DNA from: Micromonospora haikouensis
GTDB taxonomy: Bacteria > Actinomycetota > Actinomycetes > Mycobacteriales > Micromonosporaceae
Assembly (NCBI RefSeq): GCF_900091595.1
Contig: NZ_FMCW01000006.1
Span: 186,001 to 250,000 of the forward strand
DNA length: 64,000 bases
Direction of reading: 5' to 3'
Position 1 is the first letter of the stretch, and each line of letters opens with the position of its first letter. The notes beneath the pieces are model-generated. The model saw only the letters and a program-made list of their open reading frames with translations, was not told the origin of the DNA and did not search any database. Below, piece by piece: positions 25,237-35,200 of this stretch. A program made the translations under genes and the position numbers.

Positions 25237-26277
25237 CTACGCCCCGATCAGCGCCTTGTCCAGCTCGGCGCGGATGCTGGCCACCACCTCGTCGGCGCTG
25301 CCCCGGCCGGTGAAGCCGGCCGCGAACGTGTGGCCGCCGCCGCCGAGGGCGACCGCGACCCGGCTGACGTCCACCGCGCCCTTGCTGCGCATCGAGACGG
25401 CCCACTCGTCGGGGCGGACCTGCTTGACCACGCAGCTCACGTCCGCCTCGGCGGTGCACCGCACCGAGTCGATCAGGGCCTCCAGCACGTACGGTCGCTG
25501 GTCGTGCCGGGCCAGGTCGTCGAGCGTGGCGTACGTCCAGACCAGGCCGTTGCCCCCGGCCGCCGTGGGCTCCAGGCGGGCCCGGCACATCACCTCGCCG
25601 AAGAGCCGCACCGCCCCGAAGGGCCGGGTGTCGAAGACCCGGCGGGAGATGTCGCCGGGGCGGATGCCGGTGGCCAGCAGCCGCGCCGCCAGCTCGTGCA
25701 CCGCCGGGGTGGTCGCCTCGAACCGAAACGACCCGGTGTCGGTGGTCAGGGCGACGTAGAGGCCCTCGGCGATCCCCGCGTCCAGCCGCACCCCGAGGCG
25801 GGCCAGCAGCTCCTCGGCCACCACGGAGGTGGCCGCGGCCCGGGGGTCGACGAGGTTGATCCCGCCGAACCGGGTGTTCGACGCGTGGTGGTCGAGCACC
25901 AGCGCCGTGCCGGCCGTGGCGAGCCGGTCGACCAGGCCGCCGAGCCGCGACTCGCTCGCCGCGTCGAAGCAGACGACCAGGTCCGGCGCGGGGTACGCGT
26001 CCTCCTCGGGGACCAGCAGGTCGAGGCCCGGCAGCGCGCGGAACGGCTCCGGCACCTCCGGCGGGCCGGGGAAGGTCGCCCGGAGCTGACGTACGCCGAG
26101 CTGGCGCAGCCCCAGCCCGAAGCCGAGCATGCTGCCCAGCGCGTCGCCGTCGGGGTTGACGTGGCAGATCAGCTGGACCTGCGCGTCGGCCGGCAGGTCG
26201 CGTACGGCCGCCACGGCCGCCGCCCAGTCGGCCTCCCCGGGCCCGGTGCCGGCCGCCCCGGCCGCCGGGTCGGTCAC
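25237..26277 (-). CDS. DHH/DHHA1 phosphoesterase (NrnA-like oligoribonuclease / pAp phosphatase)
   Basis: 346 residues. The DHH domain has ICHVNPDGDALGSMLGF (motif I), VVCFDAASE (motif II), VLDHHASNTRFG (the DHH motif) and TDTGSFRFEATT (motif IV). The DHHA1 domain ends with VALGGGGHTFAAGFTGRG, the substrate-binding GGGH loop. Homologues degrade nano-RNAs and dephosphorylate 3'-phosphoadenosine 5'-phosphate; the M. tuberculosis counterpart is Rv2837c, also next to rbfA. The start overlaps the rbfA stop by 4 nt. Confidence 0.93.
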   Translation of the reverse strand: MTDPAAGAAGTGPGEADWAAAVAAVRDLPADAQVQLICHVNPDGDALGSMLGFGLGLRQLGVRQLRATFPGPPEVPEPFRALPGLDLLVPEEDAYPAPDLVVCFDAASESRLGGLVDRLATAGTALVLDHHASNTRFGGINLVDPRAAATSVVAEELLARLGVRLDAGIAEGLYVALTTDTGSFRFEATTPAVHELAARLLATGIRPGDISRRVFDTRPFGAVRLFGEVMCRARLEPTAAGGNGLVWTYATLDDLARHDQRPYVLEALIDSVRCTAEADVSCVVKQVRPDEWAVSMRSKGAVDVSRVAVALGGGGHTFAAGFTGRGSADEVVASIRAELDKALIGA

Positions 26278-26777
26278 GGCCGGTCCGCGCCGCGCGGTGC
26301 GTCGGAGTCGGCGGCGGAGCCCGCGACCTCGTCGGCCTCGTCGTCGGCCTCGTCGGAGTCCTCGTCGAGCCGGTACGGCTGGGCGTCGCCGGCGTACTTG
26401 GCCTGGGCGGCGAGGCGCTGCACCTCGGCGTCGGCGTGGCGGGCCGCCGCGAGCAGGTCGTCGATCTGCTTGACCTGGTCCTGCACGTCGTCGAGGACGA
26501 ACGTCAGGCTCGGCGAGTGGCGCAGCCCGAGGGCCTTGCCGACCGTGCTGCGCAGCATCCCCTTGGCGCTCTCCAGCGCCGCCGCCGTGCTGGACTGGGC
26601 CGCCGCGTCACCGAGGACGGTGTAGAACACCGTGGCGTCGCGCAGATCGGCGGTGATCCGGGCGTCGGTGATGGTGATCATGCCGAGCCGCGGGTCCTTG
26701 ATCTGGCTCCGCACCACCGACGCGACCAGTTCGCGAATGCGCTCCGCGTGCCGGCGTACCTTGGCCGGATCCGTCAT
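26274..26777 (-). CDS. rbfA: 30S ribosome-binding factor A
   Basis: 167 residues. KH-fold assembly factor for the small ribosomal subunit (16S 5' end maturation and cold adaptation). The core is ERIRELVASVVRSQIKDPRL, VTITDA-like ITITDARITADLRDATVFYT, and SPSLTFVLDD. A long acidic C-terminal tail (DEDSDEADDEADEV) extends past the typical ~120 residues. ATG 26777 has GGAGGTGGG 4 nt upstream, ruling out the longer in-frame form. It is co-translated with the DHH gene and lies downstream of the DUF503 gene. Confidence 0.95.
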   Translation of the reverse strand: MTDPAKVRRHAERIRELVASVVRSQIKDPRLGMITITDARITADLRDATVFYTVLGDAAAQSSTAAALESAKGMLRSTVGKALGLRHSPSLTFVLDDVQDQVKQIDDLLAAARHADAEVQRLAAQAKYAGDAQPYRLDEDSDEADDEADEVAGSAADSDAPRGADRP

Positions 26778-26913
26778 CTCGCCCACCTCCACGGCGTCGG
26801 ACTTCCGGTCGGAGCCGGCGGCGCGGGGCGCCGCCGGATCCGACCGGCCAACAGTTCGAACATTACCTTCGCGATCGGGCCGGCCGCCGGTGCAGGGCGG
26901 CACCGCCGCACGG

Positions 26914-27207
26914 TCAGTCGTCGTCGCCGTACAGGCGTCGGCGGACCGACAGCAGCTCGACCTCCGGGCGGCCCGCCACGAGGCGCTCGCAGGAGTCGAG
27001 CACCTCGCGCACGTGCGCGCCCTCCGCGGCCACCACGGCCACGGCTATCTCCGCCCGACCGTGCAGGTCGAGCGCCCCCACCTCGGCGGCCGACACCTCG
27101 AAGCGGCGCAGCGCCGCCACGATCGGCCGTACGTAGGATCTCTTGGTTTTGAGCGACCGGGAGTCGCCCGGCAGCAGCAGGTCGAAGACCACGGTTCCGG
27201 TGAACAT
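26914..27207 (-). CDS. DUF503 (YlxP-like) protein
   Basis: 97 residues, typical length. Conserved N-terminus MFTGTVVFDLLLPGDSRSLK followed by TKRSYVRPIVAALRRF. The family accompanies infB and rbfA in Gram-positive genomes and is thought to be RNA- or ribosome-associated; its biochemical role is not settled. ATG 27207 is preceded by TATCGT at eight nt, suggesting its own leaderless promoter in addition to read-through from infB past the hairpin at 27241-27282. Confidence 0.88.
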   Translation of the reverse strand: MFTGTVVFDLLLPGDSRSLKTKRSYVRPIVAALRRFEVSAAEVGALDLHGRAEIAVAVVAAEGAHVREVLDSCERLVAGRPEVELLSVRRRLYGDDD

Positions 27208-27215
27208 CGCCCCGG

Positions 27216-27221
27216 ACGATA
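27216..27221 (-). promoter_or_regulatory. Putative -10 hexamer (leaderless) of the DUF503 gene
   Basis: TATCGT, eight nt, ATG 27207 (minus strand). It lies just downstream of the infB terminator-like hairpin, consistent with an internal promoter. Confidence 0.45.
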
Positions 27222-27240
27222 CCCGCGGTGACCCCCGCAT

Positions 27241-27282
27241 GATCAAGGGGTTTACGCCGTTGCGGGCGTAAACCCCTCGATC
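27241..27282 (-). terminator. Terminator or attenuator hairpin after infB
   Basis: GATCAAGGGGTTTACGCC (27241-27258) and GGCGTAAACCCCTCGATC (27265-27282) pair over 18 bp with one mismatch and a 6-nt loop. It starts 15 nt past the infB stop and is markedly more A/T-rich than its surroundings. Confidence 0.7.
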
Positions 27283-27297
27283 AGCGCGTCGGACGCG

Positions 27298-30200
27298 TCA
27301 GGCGCGCGGCTTCTCCCGCATCTCGAAGGTCTCGATGATGTCGCCGACCTGGACGTTGTTGTAACCGCCCAGCGTCAGACCACACTCGAAGCCCTCGCGG
27401 ACCTCCGTCGCGTCGTCCTTGAACCGCTTGAGGGAGCTGATCGTGAGGTTGTCCGCCACGACCGACCCGTCCCGCAGCAGCCGCGCCTTGGCGTTGCGGC
27501 GGATGATGCCCGACCGGACGATACAGCCGGAGATGTTGCCGACCTTGGACGAGCGGAACACGTCGCGGATCTCCGCGCTGCCCAGCTCGACCTCCTCGTA
27601 CTCCGGCTTGAGCAGCCCCTTGAGCGCGGCGTCGATCTCCTCGATGGCCTGGTAGATCACGGTGTAGTACCGGATCTCCACGCCCTCGCGGTCGGCGATC
27701 TCGCGGACCTTGTTGGCGGCCCGCACGTTGAAGCCGATGATCGTGACCGCCTCGGACGAGGCGCTCGCGAGCATGACGTCGCTCTCGGTGATCGCGCCCA
27801 CGCCCCGGTGGATGATCCGGAGCTGGACCTCCTCGGGGATGTCGAGGTTGAACAGCGCGTCCTCGAGCGCCTCCACGGAACCGGAGACGTCGCCCTTGAG
27901 CACCAGGTTGAGCGAGGTCTTCTCGCCCTCCTTGAGCTGCTCCATGAGCGTCTCGAGGGTGGCCCGGCCACGGGAGTTGGCGAAGGACGCCGCCCGCCGC
28001 CGTGCCTGCCGCTGCTCGGCGATCTGCCGCACCGTGCGGTCGTCGGCCGCCGCGAGGAAGGTGTCGCCCGCCCCGGGGACCGCGGTGAGACCGAGCACCA
28101 GCACCGGACGGGCGGGGCCCGCCTCGGCGACCTGGTTGCCGTTCTCGTCGAGCATCGCCCGGACCCGGCCGTGCGCCCCACCGGCGACGATCGAGTCGCC
28201 CGCCCGCAGGGTGCCCTTCTGCACCAGCACCGTCGCGACCGCGCCCCGGCCCTTGTCCAGGTGGGCCTCGATGGCCACACCCTGCGCCGGCCCGTCGATC
28301 GGAGCGGTCAGCTCCAGCGACGCGTCGGCGGTCAGCAGGACGGCCTCGAGCAGCTCGTCGATGCCGATGCCCGGCTTCGCGGCCACGTTGACGAACATGG
28401 TGTCGCCGCCGTACTCCTCGGCGACCAGCCCGTACTCGGTCAGCTGCTGGCGGACCTTGTCGGGGTTGGCCTCCGGCTTGTCGACCTTGTTGACCGCCAC
28501 CACGATCGGCACGTCCGCCGCCTTGGCGTGGTTGAGCGCCTCGATGGTCTGCGGCATCACGCCGTCGTCGGCCGCCACCACCAGGACCACGATGTCCGTG
28601 ACCTGGGCACCACGGGCACGCATGGCGGTGAACGCCTCGTGACCCGGGGTGTCGATGAAGGTGACCGCCCGGTCCTCGCCCTCGTGCGGGACGTGGACCT
28701 GGTAGGCGCCGATGTGCTGGGTGATGCCACCGGCCTCGCCCGCGACCACGTTCGCCTTGCGGATCGCGTCGAGCAGCTTGGTCTTACCGTGGTCGACGTG
28801 ACCCATGACGGTCACGACCGGCGCACGGCTGACCAGGCGGTCCTCCGCGACCTCGGCGTCGAGGTCGATGTTGAACTGCGCGAGCAGCTCGCGGTCCTCG
28901 TCCTCCGGGCTGACGATCTGCACGTCGAAGCCGAGGTGCTCACCCAGCAGCAGCAGGGTCTCGTCGGAGCAGGACTGGGTCGCGGTGACCATCTCGCCCA
29001 GGTTGAACATCTCCTGGACCAGCGAACCCGGGTTGGCGTTGATCTTGTCGGCGAAGTCCGACAGCGACGCGCCACGGGAGAGCCGGACGACCTGACCCTG
29101 ACCCCGGGGGGCACCCGAGCTCATGGTCGGGGCCGACAGGTTGTCGAACTCCTGTCTGCGCTGCTTCTTGGACTTGCGACCCCGCGTCGGCTTGCCGCCC
29201 GGACGCCCGAAGGCACCCGCGGCGCCGCCGCCACGGCCGCGACCGCCACCACCCGGACGGCCACCGCCGCCGGCCGGGCCACCCGGCCGGAAACCGCCAC
29301 CGGCGCCGGGGGCGCCGCCGCCGCCACCGGGACCGCCACGGTAGCCACCGCCACCGCCGCCGCCACCGGGACCGCCGCGGAAGCCACCGCCACCGCCGCC
29401 GCCACCGGGACCGCCGCGGAAGCCGCCGCCGCCACCGGGACGACCGGCTCCGCCGCCACCGCCGGGACGACCCGCGCCGGGGCCACCGGGGCCACCGGGC
29501 CGGCCGGGACGCTGGCTCGGCATGGACGCCGGGCTGGGCCGGGGCGGCATGGAGGCCGGGCTCGGCCGCGGCGGCATGCCCGCCGGGCTGGGCCGGGGGC
29601 CACCGGCACCGGCGGCCGGGGGCCGCTGCTGCTGCTGACCGCCCTGGATGCCGAACGGGTTGTTACCGGCGCCGCGCGCCGGCGGACGACCGCCCGGCCG
29701 GGCGCCGGGGCCCTGGCCCTGACCCGGGCCACCGGGGCGACCGGCGGCCGGGGAACCCGGGCGGGGCGGCATCGCGCCCGGACCGGGACGCGGGCCGGGA
29801 CGGGGACCGCCCTCCGCCGGAGGCTCCCGGCGGACGTTCTCACGCTGCTGCTGGCGGGCGGCCTGGGCGGCCTTGACCGCGGCCTCCTGCTCGGCCTTCA
29901 GCGCGGCGGCGCGCGCCTCGGCGGCGGCCACCTCGATGTCGTGGGCACTCGCCGGCTTGGCGACCGGGGTCGCCGGCTGCGGCGGGCCGGGGACCGGGCC
30001 CTTGGGCTTCGGTCCCGGGGTCGGCGGGCCGGGCCGCCGGGGCGGCATCGGCTTCGCCGTGACCCGGGGGGCACCCGGGGCCGGGGACGGCGTCGGAGTC
30101 GGGGTCGACGTCGGGCTCTGGTTGGCCGCCGAAGGGGCGGACGGCGCCGGCGAGCCGGCGGAGGCGACGAAGGCGTTGCGCAGCCGACGGGCGACGGGCG

Positions 30201-30321
30201 CCTCGACGGTGCTGGACGCGGACTTCACGAACTCGCCCATTTCCTTCAGCTTGGCGAGAACTGTCTTACTTTCGACCCCGAGCTCCTTGGCAAGCTCGTG
30301 TACGCGGGCCTTACCTGCCAC
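27298..30321 (-). CDS. infB: Translation initiation factor IF-2
   Basis: 1007 residues. GTPase that places fMet-tRNA on the 30S subunit. The N-terminal IF2N module [20 protein letters not shown] is followed by a long Pro/Ala then Gly-rich region with repeats of [12 protein letters not shown] (roughly residues 270-360). The G domain starts at GHVDHGKT (507-514), then DTPGHEAF and NKVD; domains II-IV follow to the C-terminus. GTG 30321 has AGGAG 4 nt upstream, preferred over GTG 30333. It lies in the conserved order rimP-nusA-ylxR-infB. The Gly-rich linker is unusually long but known in actinobacterial IF-2. Confidence 0.97.
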   Translation of the reverse strand: MAGKARVHELAKELGVESKTVLAKLKEMGEFVKSASSTVEAPVARRLRNAFVASAGSPAPSAPSAANQSPTSTPTPTPSPAPGAPRVTAKPMPPRRPGPPTPGPKPKGPVPGPPQPATPVAKPASAHDIEVAAAEARAAALKAEQEAAVKAAQAARQQQRENVRREPPAEGGPRPGPRPGPGAMPPRPGSPAAGRPGGPGQGQGPGARPGGRPPARGAGNNPFGIQGGQQQQRPPAAGAGGPRPSPAGMPPRPSPASMPPRPSPASMPSQRPGRPGGPGGPGAGRPGGGGGAGRPGGGGGFRGGPGGGGGGGGFRGGPGGGGGGGGYRGGPGGGGGAPGAGGGFRPGGPAGGGGRPGGGGRGRGGGAAGAFGRPGGKPTRGRKSKKQRRQEFDNLSAPTMSSGAPRGQGQVVRLSRGASLSDFADKINANPGSLVQEMFNLGEMVTATQSCSDETLLLLGEHLGFDVQIVSPEDEDRELLAQFNIDLDAEVAEDRLVSRAPVVTVMGHVDHGKTKLLDAIRKANVVAGEAGGITQHIGAYQVHVPHEGEDRAVTFIDTPGHEAFTAMRARGAQVTDIVVLVVAADDGVMPQTIEALNHAKAADVPIVVAVNKVDKPEANPDKVRQQLTEYGLVAEEYGGDTMFVNVAAKPGIGIDELLEAVLLTADASLELTAPIDGPAQGVAIEAHLDKGRGAVATVLVQKGTLRAGDSIVAGGAHGRVRAMLDENGNQVAEAGPARPVLVLGLTAVPGAGDTFLAAADDRTVRQIAEQRQARRRAASFANSRGRATLETLMEQLKEGEKTSLNLVLKGDVSGSVEALEDALFNLDIPEEVQLRIIHRGVGAITESDVMLASASSEAVTIIGFNVRAANKVREIADREGVEIRYYTVIYQAIEEIDAALKGLLKPEYEEVELGSAEIRDVFRSSKVGNISGCIVRSGIIRRNAKARLLRDGSVVADNLTISSLKRFKDDATEVREGFECGLTLGGYNNVQVGDIIETFEMREKPRA

Positions 30322-30414
30322 TGCACTCCTCACTCCGAGGTCGTGCGGGCAGCACCCGCAGCGACCTCACTCCTGCACTTGAAGCCTGGTCATTTCAGGG
30401 ACTTCATCGTGTGC

Positions 30415-30747
30415 TCATGTCGGTCGTCCTACCTTGCTAGCGACCCTCGCCCGGTCGGGATGACCGGACGTAGTGGTTGGCGCATCGACGTGCTCGGCCA
30501 GCACACCGTGGTCGACGACCCCGGTGACGCGCAACGCGCGCCCGAAGGCACGGCGGCGCACTGCCAGCGCGAAGCAGGCCGGATCCGGGTGCATGTTCGC
30601 TCCCCGACCCGGCAGCCTGCGAGCCGGATCGGGCCGGAGGCTGTGACCAGCCTCGTCGCCGACCGCGACGATCCGCAGCAATTCGCTGGCCGGCGCACGT
30701 CGCCGGCAGCCCACACAGGTGCGCTCCGGCAGCGCGCGTCGTACCAC
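30415..30747 (-). CDS. YlxR (DUF448) RNA-binding protein
   Basis: 110 residues, GTG start. The signature PERTCVGCRRRAP at the N-terminus and the GRGANMHPDPACF segment define the family, a small basic protein reported to bind RNA and to affect transcription or RNase P in other Gram-positives. It lies between nusA and infB as usual (16 nt after nusA). The last ~35 residues (DAPTTTSGHPDRARVASKVG) are a low-complexity tail. A 93-nt gap to infB carries no other gene. Confidence 0.92.
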   Translation of the reverse strand: MVRRALPERTCVGCRRRAPASELLRIVAVGDEAGHSLRPDPARRLPGRGANMHPDPACFALAVRRRAFGRALRVTGVVDHGVLAEHVDAPTTTSGHPDRARVASKVGRPT

Positions 30748-30763
30748 TGGAAGAAGTCTACCC

Positions 30764-31807
30764 CTAGCTGCCCGAGATCGCGCCGCCCGGCTCCCGGACG
30801 TGATCAGCCCCGCCCCGCGCGGCCGTCGTCGCCTGCTCCGCGTCCGAGCGGATGTCGATCCGCCAACCGGTCAATCGGGCGGCAAGCCGGGCATTCTGCC
30901 CCTCCCGGCCGATCGCGAGGGAGAGCTGGAAGTCCGGCACGGTCACCCGGGCCGTCCGGGTGGCCAGGTCGACCACCTCGACCCGCAGCGCCTTGGCCGG
31001 CGAGAGCGCGTTGCCGACGAAGGTCGCCGGATCGTCCGACCAGTCGATGATGTCGATCTTCTCGCCGTGCAGCTCGCTCATCACGGCGCGGACCCGCTGC
31101 CCCATCGGGCCGATGCAGGCGCCCTTGGCGTTGACGCCCGGCGTGGTGGAACGCACCGCGATCTTCGTGCGGTGGCCGGCCTCCCGGGCGATGGCCCCGA
31201 TCTCCACGGTGCCGTCGGCGATCTCCGGCACCTCCAGGGCGAACAGCTTCTTCACCAGCGCCGGGTGGGACCGGGACAGGGTGATCTGGGGGCCGCGCAT
31301 GCCCTTGGCGACGTGCACCACGACGCAGCGGATCCGCTCGCCGTGGGCGTACCGCTCGCCGGGGACCTGCTCCGACTGCGGCAGCACGCCCTCCAGCTTG
31401 CCCAGGTCGACGCTGACGATGCCCTTCTCGCTGCGCGCCTCGTGCGCCTGCACCACGCCGGTGACCAGGTCGCCGTCGCGGCCGACGTACTCGCCGAAGT
31501 GCACCTCGTCGGTGGCCTCCCGCAGCCGCTGGAGGATCACCTGCTTGGCGGTCATGGCCGCGATCCGGCCGAAGTCGTGCGGGGTGTCGTCCCACTCCCG
31601 CACCACCGTGCCGTCGTCGTCCAGCTCCTGGGCGTAGACCAGGGCCGCGCCGGTCTTGCGGTCGATCTCGACCCGGGCGTGCGGCTCGGCCCCGTCGGTG
31701 TGCCGGTAGGCGGTCAGCAGCGCGGTCTCGATCGCCGCGAGGATCGTGTCGAACGGGATCTCCCGCTCGCGCTCGAGTGCGCGCAGCGCCGCGAGGTCGA
31801 TGTTCAC
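30764..31807 (-). CDS. nusA: Transcription termination/antitermination protein NusA
   Basis: 347 residues, the short actinobacterial form without the C-terminal acidic repeats. The N-terminal RNAP-binding domain ([20 protein letters not shown]) is followed by an S1 domain ([20 protein letters not shown]) and two KH domains ([40 protein letters not shown]). It controls pausing, termination and rRNA antitermination. ATG 31807 overlaps the rimP stop (ATGA), so the two are co-translated. Confidence 0.96.
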   Translation of the reverse strand: MNIDLAALRALEREREIPFDTILAAIETALLTAYRHTDGAEPHARVEIDRKTGAALVYAQELDDDGTVVREWDDTPHDFGRIAAMTAKQVILQRLREATDEVHFGEYVGRDGDLVTGVVQAHEARSEKGIVSVDLGKLEGVLPQSEQVPGERYAHGERIRCVVVHVAKGMRGPQITLSRSHPALVKKLFALEVPEIADGTVEIGAIAREAGHRTKIAVRSTTPGVNAKGACIGPMGQRVRAVMSELHGEKIDIIDWSDDPATFVGNALSPAKALRVEVVDLATRTARVTVPDFQLSLAIGREGQNARLAARLTGWRIDIRSDAEQATTAARGGADHVREPGGAISGS

Positions 31808-32520
31808 CTCTCCTCGTCCTCCACATCATCTTCGTCGTCGATGTCGTCAATGTCTGAGCTGTCGCCGGACTCGTCGTCGGCGACCTCGTCGAGCTCGTCG
31901 TCGGCCACCTCGTCGAGGCGGTGGAACTCCACCTGCACCCGGCCGGGGCCGAGCTCGGCGTGGGCGAACTCCGCGCGGCCGGAGTCGGTCTCCAGCACCA
32001 CGCGCTCGTCGTCGGCCTCGACCACCCGGCCGGTGACCTGCCGGTCGCCGGCGGGCTGCTCGGCGCGCTGCCCGGGCAGCGGGGCCCGGACCGTCACCTT
32101 CACCAGCCGGCCGACGTTGCGCCGCCAGTGCCGGGGCAGGGTGAGCGGGCGGTCCACCCCGGGGGAGCTGACCTCCAGCTGGTATTCGCCCGCCAGGATG
32201 TCGCCGCCGGACTCCTCGGCCGCGTCGAGCGCGGCGGAGACGGCCCGGGAGACGTCGGCGACGGCGTCCAGGCTGATCCCGCCGTCGGCGTCGACGATGA
32301 CCCGCACCACGTGCCGGCGGCCGGCCCGGGAGACGGAGACGTCCTCCAGGTCGTACCCGGCCCCGTTGACCACCGGCTCGATCACCGCGCGCAACCGCGA
32401 CCGCCGCGCGGCGAGGTCCACCCGGGGGCCGCCGACGCGGTCACCACCACGAGGGCCGTCGGCGCGTCGGGGTCTCCCCGTCGGCCCCGTCGACCTGGTG
32501 GTACGGCCCCGTTGCGTCAT
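31804..32520 (-). CDS. rimP: Ribosome maturation factor RimP
   Basis: 238 residues, longer than the usual 150-170 because of an Arg-rich head ([18 protein letters not shown]) and an acidic tail of Asp/Glu repeats ([14 protein letters not shown]). The core has [20 protein letters not shown] and [20 protein letters not shown], the SPGxxRPL signature of this 30S assembly factor. ATG 32520 is supported by AAGGGGTG about 7 nt upstream; longer in-frame starts would run into the divergent gene's promoter. It is the first gene of the rimP-nusA-ylxR-infB operon. Confidence 0.94.
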   Translation of the reverse strand: MTQRGRTTRSTGPTGRPRRADGPRGGDRVGGPRVDLAARRSRLRAVIEPVVNGAGYDLEDVSVSRAGRRHVVRVIVDADGGISLDAVADVSRAVSAALDAAEESGGDILAGEYQLEVSSPGVDRPLTLPRHWRRNVGRLVKVTVRAPLPGQRAEQPAGDRQVTGRVVEADDERVVLETDSGRAEFAHAELGPGRVQVEFHRLDEVADDELDEVADDESGDSSDIDDIDDEDDVEDEER

Positions 32521-32675
32521 CTGGCGCACCCCTTCGTGAACGACGACGCCCGGTCGGGACGCCATGCCGGCACGCCACCGGGGCAGACGCGCCGGTGGCT
32601 GCGCAGAGCGTAACGCGCCTGCGGCGCGGCGGGCCGGGCGGCGCACCGACGCCCCTGACCCACGTGTCCGCTCCG

Positions 32676-33200
32676 ATGGTGTTGACTTGTCCGGTGGCAA
32701 GGCGCAGAACGACACCGCACGTCCGAGCGCTCGGGCATTCCCGGCGAAACCTCCTGCGCGCAGGCGCGCTCCTGGCGCTCGGCGGGGCCGTCGCGCCGCT
32801 GACCGGCTGTGACCTTCTCGACCGGGGCGACCGGCAGGACCAGGCCCCCGACCCGCTCGAACCCCTCGCCACGCAGGCCCGCGAGCTGGCCGCCCGGCAC
32901 CGCGCCGCCCTGGCCGCCGACCCGGGCCTGGCCCCGCTGCTCACCCCGATCGCCGACGCCCACGAGGCGCACGCCGCCGAACTGGCGAAGCTGACGGGCC
33001 GCCCGGCCGCCTCGCCGGGGCCGTCGCCTGCGGCCACCACCGGCGGCGACCGGGCGGCGGTGCTGGCCGCGTTGCGCGAGGCCGAGCAGGGTGGGCGCGA
33101 GGCGGCCGCGAAGCTCTGTGCCGAGGCCCCGGTCGACCGGGCCGCCCTGGTGGGTTCGATCGCCGCCGCGCGGGCGACCCACGTGGAGGCGCTGAAGTGA
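32676..33200 (+). CDS. Tat-exported lipoprotein, hypothetical
   Basis: 174 residues from ATG 32676; GTG 32694 is an alternative. The N-terminus carries a twin-arginine motif and lipobox: [15 protein letters not shown], then APLTGC, so the mature protein would be anchored through that Cys. The mature part is helical and Ala/Glu-rich ([37 protein letters not shown]), with two repeated helix blocks containing His and Glu, reminiscent of a ferritin-like bundle. The stop overlaps the start of the DUF4439 gene (GTGA). Probably a paired membrane-associated system; no function is known. Confidence 0.72.
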   Translation: MVLTCPVARRRTTPHVRALGHSRRNLLRAGALLALGGAVAPLTGCDLLDRGDRQDQAPDPLEPLATQARELAARHRAALAADPGLAPLLTPIADAHEAHAAELAKLTGRPAASPGPSPAATTGGDRAAVLAALREAEQGGREAAAKLCAEAPVDRAALVGSIAAARATHVEALK

Positions 33201-33646
33201 GACACCGCCAGGCACCGTCCGGCCCGGCCGAGGCCCTGGGCGGCGCGCTCACCGCCGAGTACGCCGCGGTCTGGGCGTACGGGGTGATCGGGGTGCGCCT
33301 CGCCGACGCCGCCCGCACGGCCGCCCGCCGCGCCGAGGCGGCGCACCGGTCCCGGCGGGACGCGCTGGTGCTCCAGCTCAGCGCGGCCGGCGGCACCGTC
33401 CCCGCCGACAAGGCCGGATACACGCTGCCGTTCCCCGTCACCGACACCGCGAGCGCGCTGCGGCTGGCGGTGGAGGTGGAGGAACGCACCGCCGCCTTCT
33501 GGCGCGCGGCGCTGCCGCACACCACGGGCGAGGACCGCAACCGGGCCCTCGCGGCGCTGACCGACTGCGCGGTGCGGGCCACCCGGTGGCGGCGCACCGC
33601 CGGGGTGACTCCCGTCACCGTGGCCTTCCCCGGCCGCCCCACCTGA
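33197..33646 (+). CDS. Ferritin-like (DUF4439) protein
   Basis: 149 residues, GTG start overlapping the upstream stop by 4 nt. Four-helix-bundle pattern: ALGGALTAEYAAVWAYGVIG (Glu in the first helix), AEAAHRSRRDALVLQLSAAG (His/Arg), then ALRLAVEVEERTAAFWRAAL with Glu pairs. These are the positions expected of a ferritin-like di-metal site, though metal binding is not proven for the family. It is coupled to the Tat lipoprotein and forms a two-gene unit conserved in character; role unknown. Confidence 0.82.
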   Translation: MRHRQAPSGPAEALGGALTAEYAAVWAYGVIGVRLADAARTAARRAEAAHRSRRDALVLQLSAAGGTVPADKAGYTLPFPVTDTASALRLAVEVEERTAAFWRAALPHTTGEDRNRALAALTDCAVRATRWRRTAGVTPVTVAFPGRPT

Positions 33647-33709
33647 CCGCGCTGACCGGGACCGCAGCGTTTGCGCTGGTCGCCCCGGTGGGACCCGCGA
33701 TTGCGGGCG

Positions 33710-33729
33710 GCATACCAGGTATGCATACT
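33710..33729. promoter_or_regulatory. Overlapping palindromic operator at the padR promoter
   Basis: GCATACC-A-GGTATGC (33710-33724) is a perfect 7-bp-arm palindrome, and GTATGCATAC (33719-33728) is a second perfect palindrome sharing its right half. The putative -10 hexamer CATACT (33724-33729), eight nt before the padR ATG, overlaps both. This is the expected layout for autorepression by the PadR regulator encoded immediately downstream. Confidence 0.65.
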
Positions 33730-33737
33730 TCGGAGCC

Positions 33738-34331
33738 ATGTCCATCCGTCACGGCCTGCTCGCGCTCCTCGAACGCGGCCAGATGTACGGCTACCAGCTG
33801 CGGGCCGCGTTCGAGGAGTCGACGGGCTCGACCTGGCCGCTGAACATCGGGCAGGTCTACACCACCCTCTCCCGGCTGGAGCGGGACGGGCTGGTCCGGC
33901 CGCTGCCGGAGAGCGAGGCGGGACAGCGGCCGTACGAGATCACCGACGCCGGGCGGGCGGACCTGGCGCTGTGGTTCGCGACCCCGATCAGCCGCACCGA
34001 CCGCCCCCGCGACGAGCTGGCGATCAAGCTCGCCTTGGCCCTGACCACCCCGGGGGTCGACGTGCGGGCGGTGGTGCAGACCCAGCGCACCGCGACCATG
34101 CGGGCGTTGCAGGAGTTCACCCGGTTGAAGTACGCCAGCGACCGCCCCGAGGACCTGCCCTGGCGGCTGGTGCTGGACGCGATGGTGTTCCAGGCCGAGG
34201 CGGAGATCCGCTGGCTGGACCACTGCGAGACGAGCCTCGTCCGGCACCGGCCCGCCCCCGGGCCCGGCGGGCGGGCCGGTCCGGGGCGGCCGGCGGAGGC
34301 GGACCGGGACGGCGAGGAGGCGCGGCGATGA
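33738..34331 (+). CDS. PadR family transcriptional regulator
   Basis: 197 residues. The N-terminal winged helix is MSIRHGLLALLERGQMYGYQ, then FEESTGSTWPLNIGQVYTTL and RLERDGLVRPLPESEAGQRP, a full PadR domain. The helical dimerisation domain follows (RDELAIKLALALTTPGVDVR, TRLKYASDRPEDLPWRLVLD). The last 30 residues are a Pro/Gly/Arg-rich tail. It directly precedes and overlaps (ATGA) an ABC ATPase-permease pair, and a palindromic operator lies over its promoter. It most likely represses this operon and releases on binding the exported compound; the ligand is unknown. Confidence 0.9.
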   Translation: MSIRHGLLALLERGQMYGYQLRAAFEESTGSTWPLNIGQVYTTLSRLERDGLVRPLPESEAGQRPYEITDAGRADLALWFATPISRTDRPRDELAIKLALALTTPGVDVRAVVQTQRTATMRALQEFTRLKYASDRPEDLPWRLVLDAMVFQAEAEIRWLDHCETSLVRHRPAPGPGGRAGPGRPAEADRDGEEARR

Positions 34332-35200
34332 GCGGGACGGGCGGCGCGCCGACGACCCGCCCCGACCCGCCCGACCCGCACCACGGCCCCGGCGGCCCGG
34401 CGGACCGGGGCAGGCCCGTCGACCGGGCCGGCCCCGACGCGGCCGCCCGCCCCGGCGACGACCCGCACGGGCCGGCGACCACGGCCGTGCTCGACGTCCG
34501 CGACGTGCACCGCACCCACGGCAGCGGCGACGCCGCCGTGCACGCCCTGCGCGGGGTGAGCCTCACCGTCGCCCCCGGCGAGCTGGTCGCGGTGATGGGC
34601 CCCTCCGGCTCCGGCAAGTCCACCCTGCTCGCCCTCGCCGGCGGCCTGGACGGCCCGACCGCGGGCGAGATCCGCGTCGAGGGGCAGGCGCTCGGCGCGC
34701 TGGACCCCCGCGCGCTGGCCCGGCTGCGCCGCCGGCGGATCGGCTACATCTTCCAGAACCTGAACCTGCTGGGCAGCCTCACCGCCGCCGAGAACGTCGC
34801 GCTGCCCCTCGAACTCGACGGCGTCGGCGTGCGCCAGGGGCGGCGGGCGGCCCGGACGGCGCTCGCCGAGGTGGGCCTCGCCGAGCTGGGCGACCGCTTC
34901 CCCGACCAGCTCTCCGGCGGGCAGCAGCAGCGGGTGGCCATCGCCCGGGCCCTGGTCGGCGAGCGGCGGCTCGTGCTGGCCGACGAGCCGACCGGCGCGC
35001 TGGACTCGCAGACCGGCGAGGCGGTGCTGCGCCTGCTGCGCCGCCGGGTCGACGCGGGGGCCGCCGCCGTCCTGGTCACCCACGAGGCCCGGCACGCGGG
35101 CTGGGCCGACCGGGTGGTGTTCCTGCGCGACGGGGTCATGGTGGACTCGACGGCCCCGCTGGGCAGTGTCGAGCAGCTGCTGGCCGGCAGCGGTCGGTGA
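34328..35200 (+). CDS. ABC transporter ATP-binding protein (MacB/LolD type)
   Basis: 290 residues. A ~50-residue disordered Pro/Asp/Gly-rich head precedes the nucleotide-binding domain. Walker A is GPSGSGKST near residue 91, the signature is LSGGQQQRVAIARALVGERR, Walker B is LVLADEPTGALDSQTG, and the switch His is in VTHEARHAG. The sequence belongs to the group that pairs with FtsX-like permeases. The start overlaps padR, and the stop overlaps the permease start, so all three are one translationally coupled operon. Confidence 0.93.
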   Translation: MSGTGGAPTTRPDPPDPHHGPGGPADRGRPVDRAGPDAAARPGDDPHGPATTAVLDVRDVHRTHGSGDAAVHALRGVSLTVAPGELVAVMGPSGSGKSTLLALAGGLDGPTAGEIRVEGQALGALDPRALARLRRRRIGYIFQNLNLLGSLTAAENVALPLELDGVGVRQGRRAARTALAEVGLAELGDRFPDQLSGGQQQRVAIARALVGERRLVLADEPTGALDSQTGEAVLRLLRRRVDAGAAAVLVTHEARHAGWADRVVFLRDGVMVDSTAPLGSVEQLLAGSGR

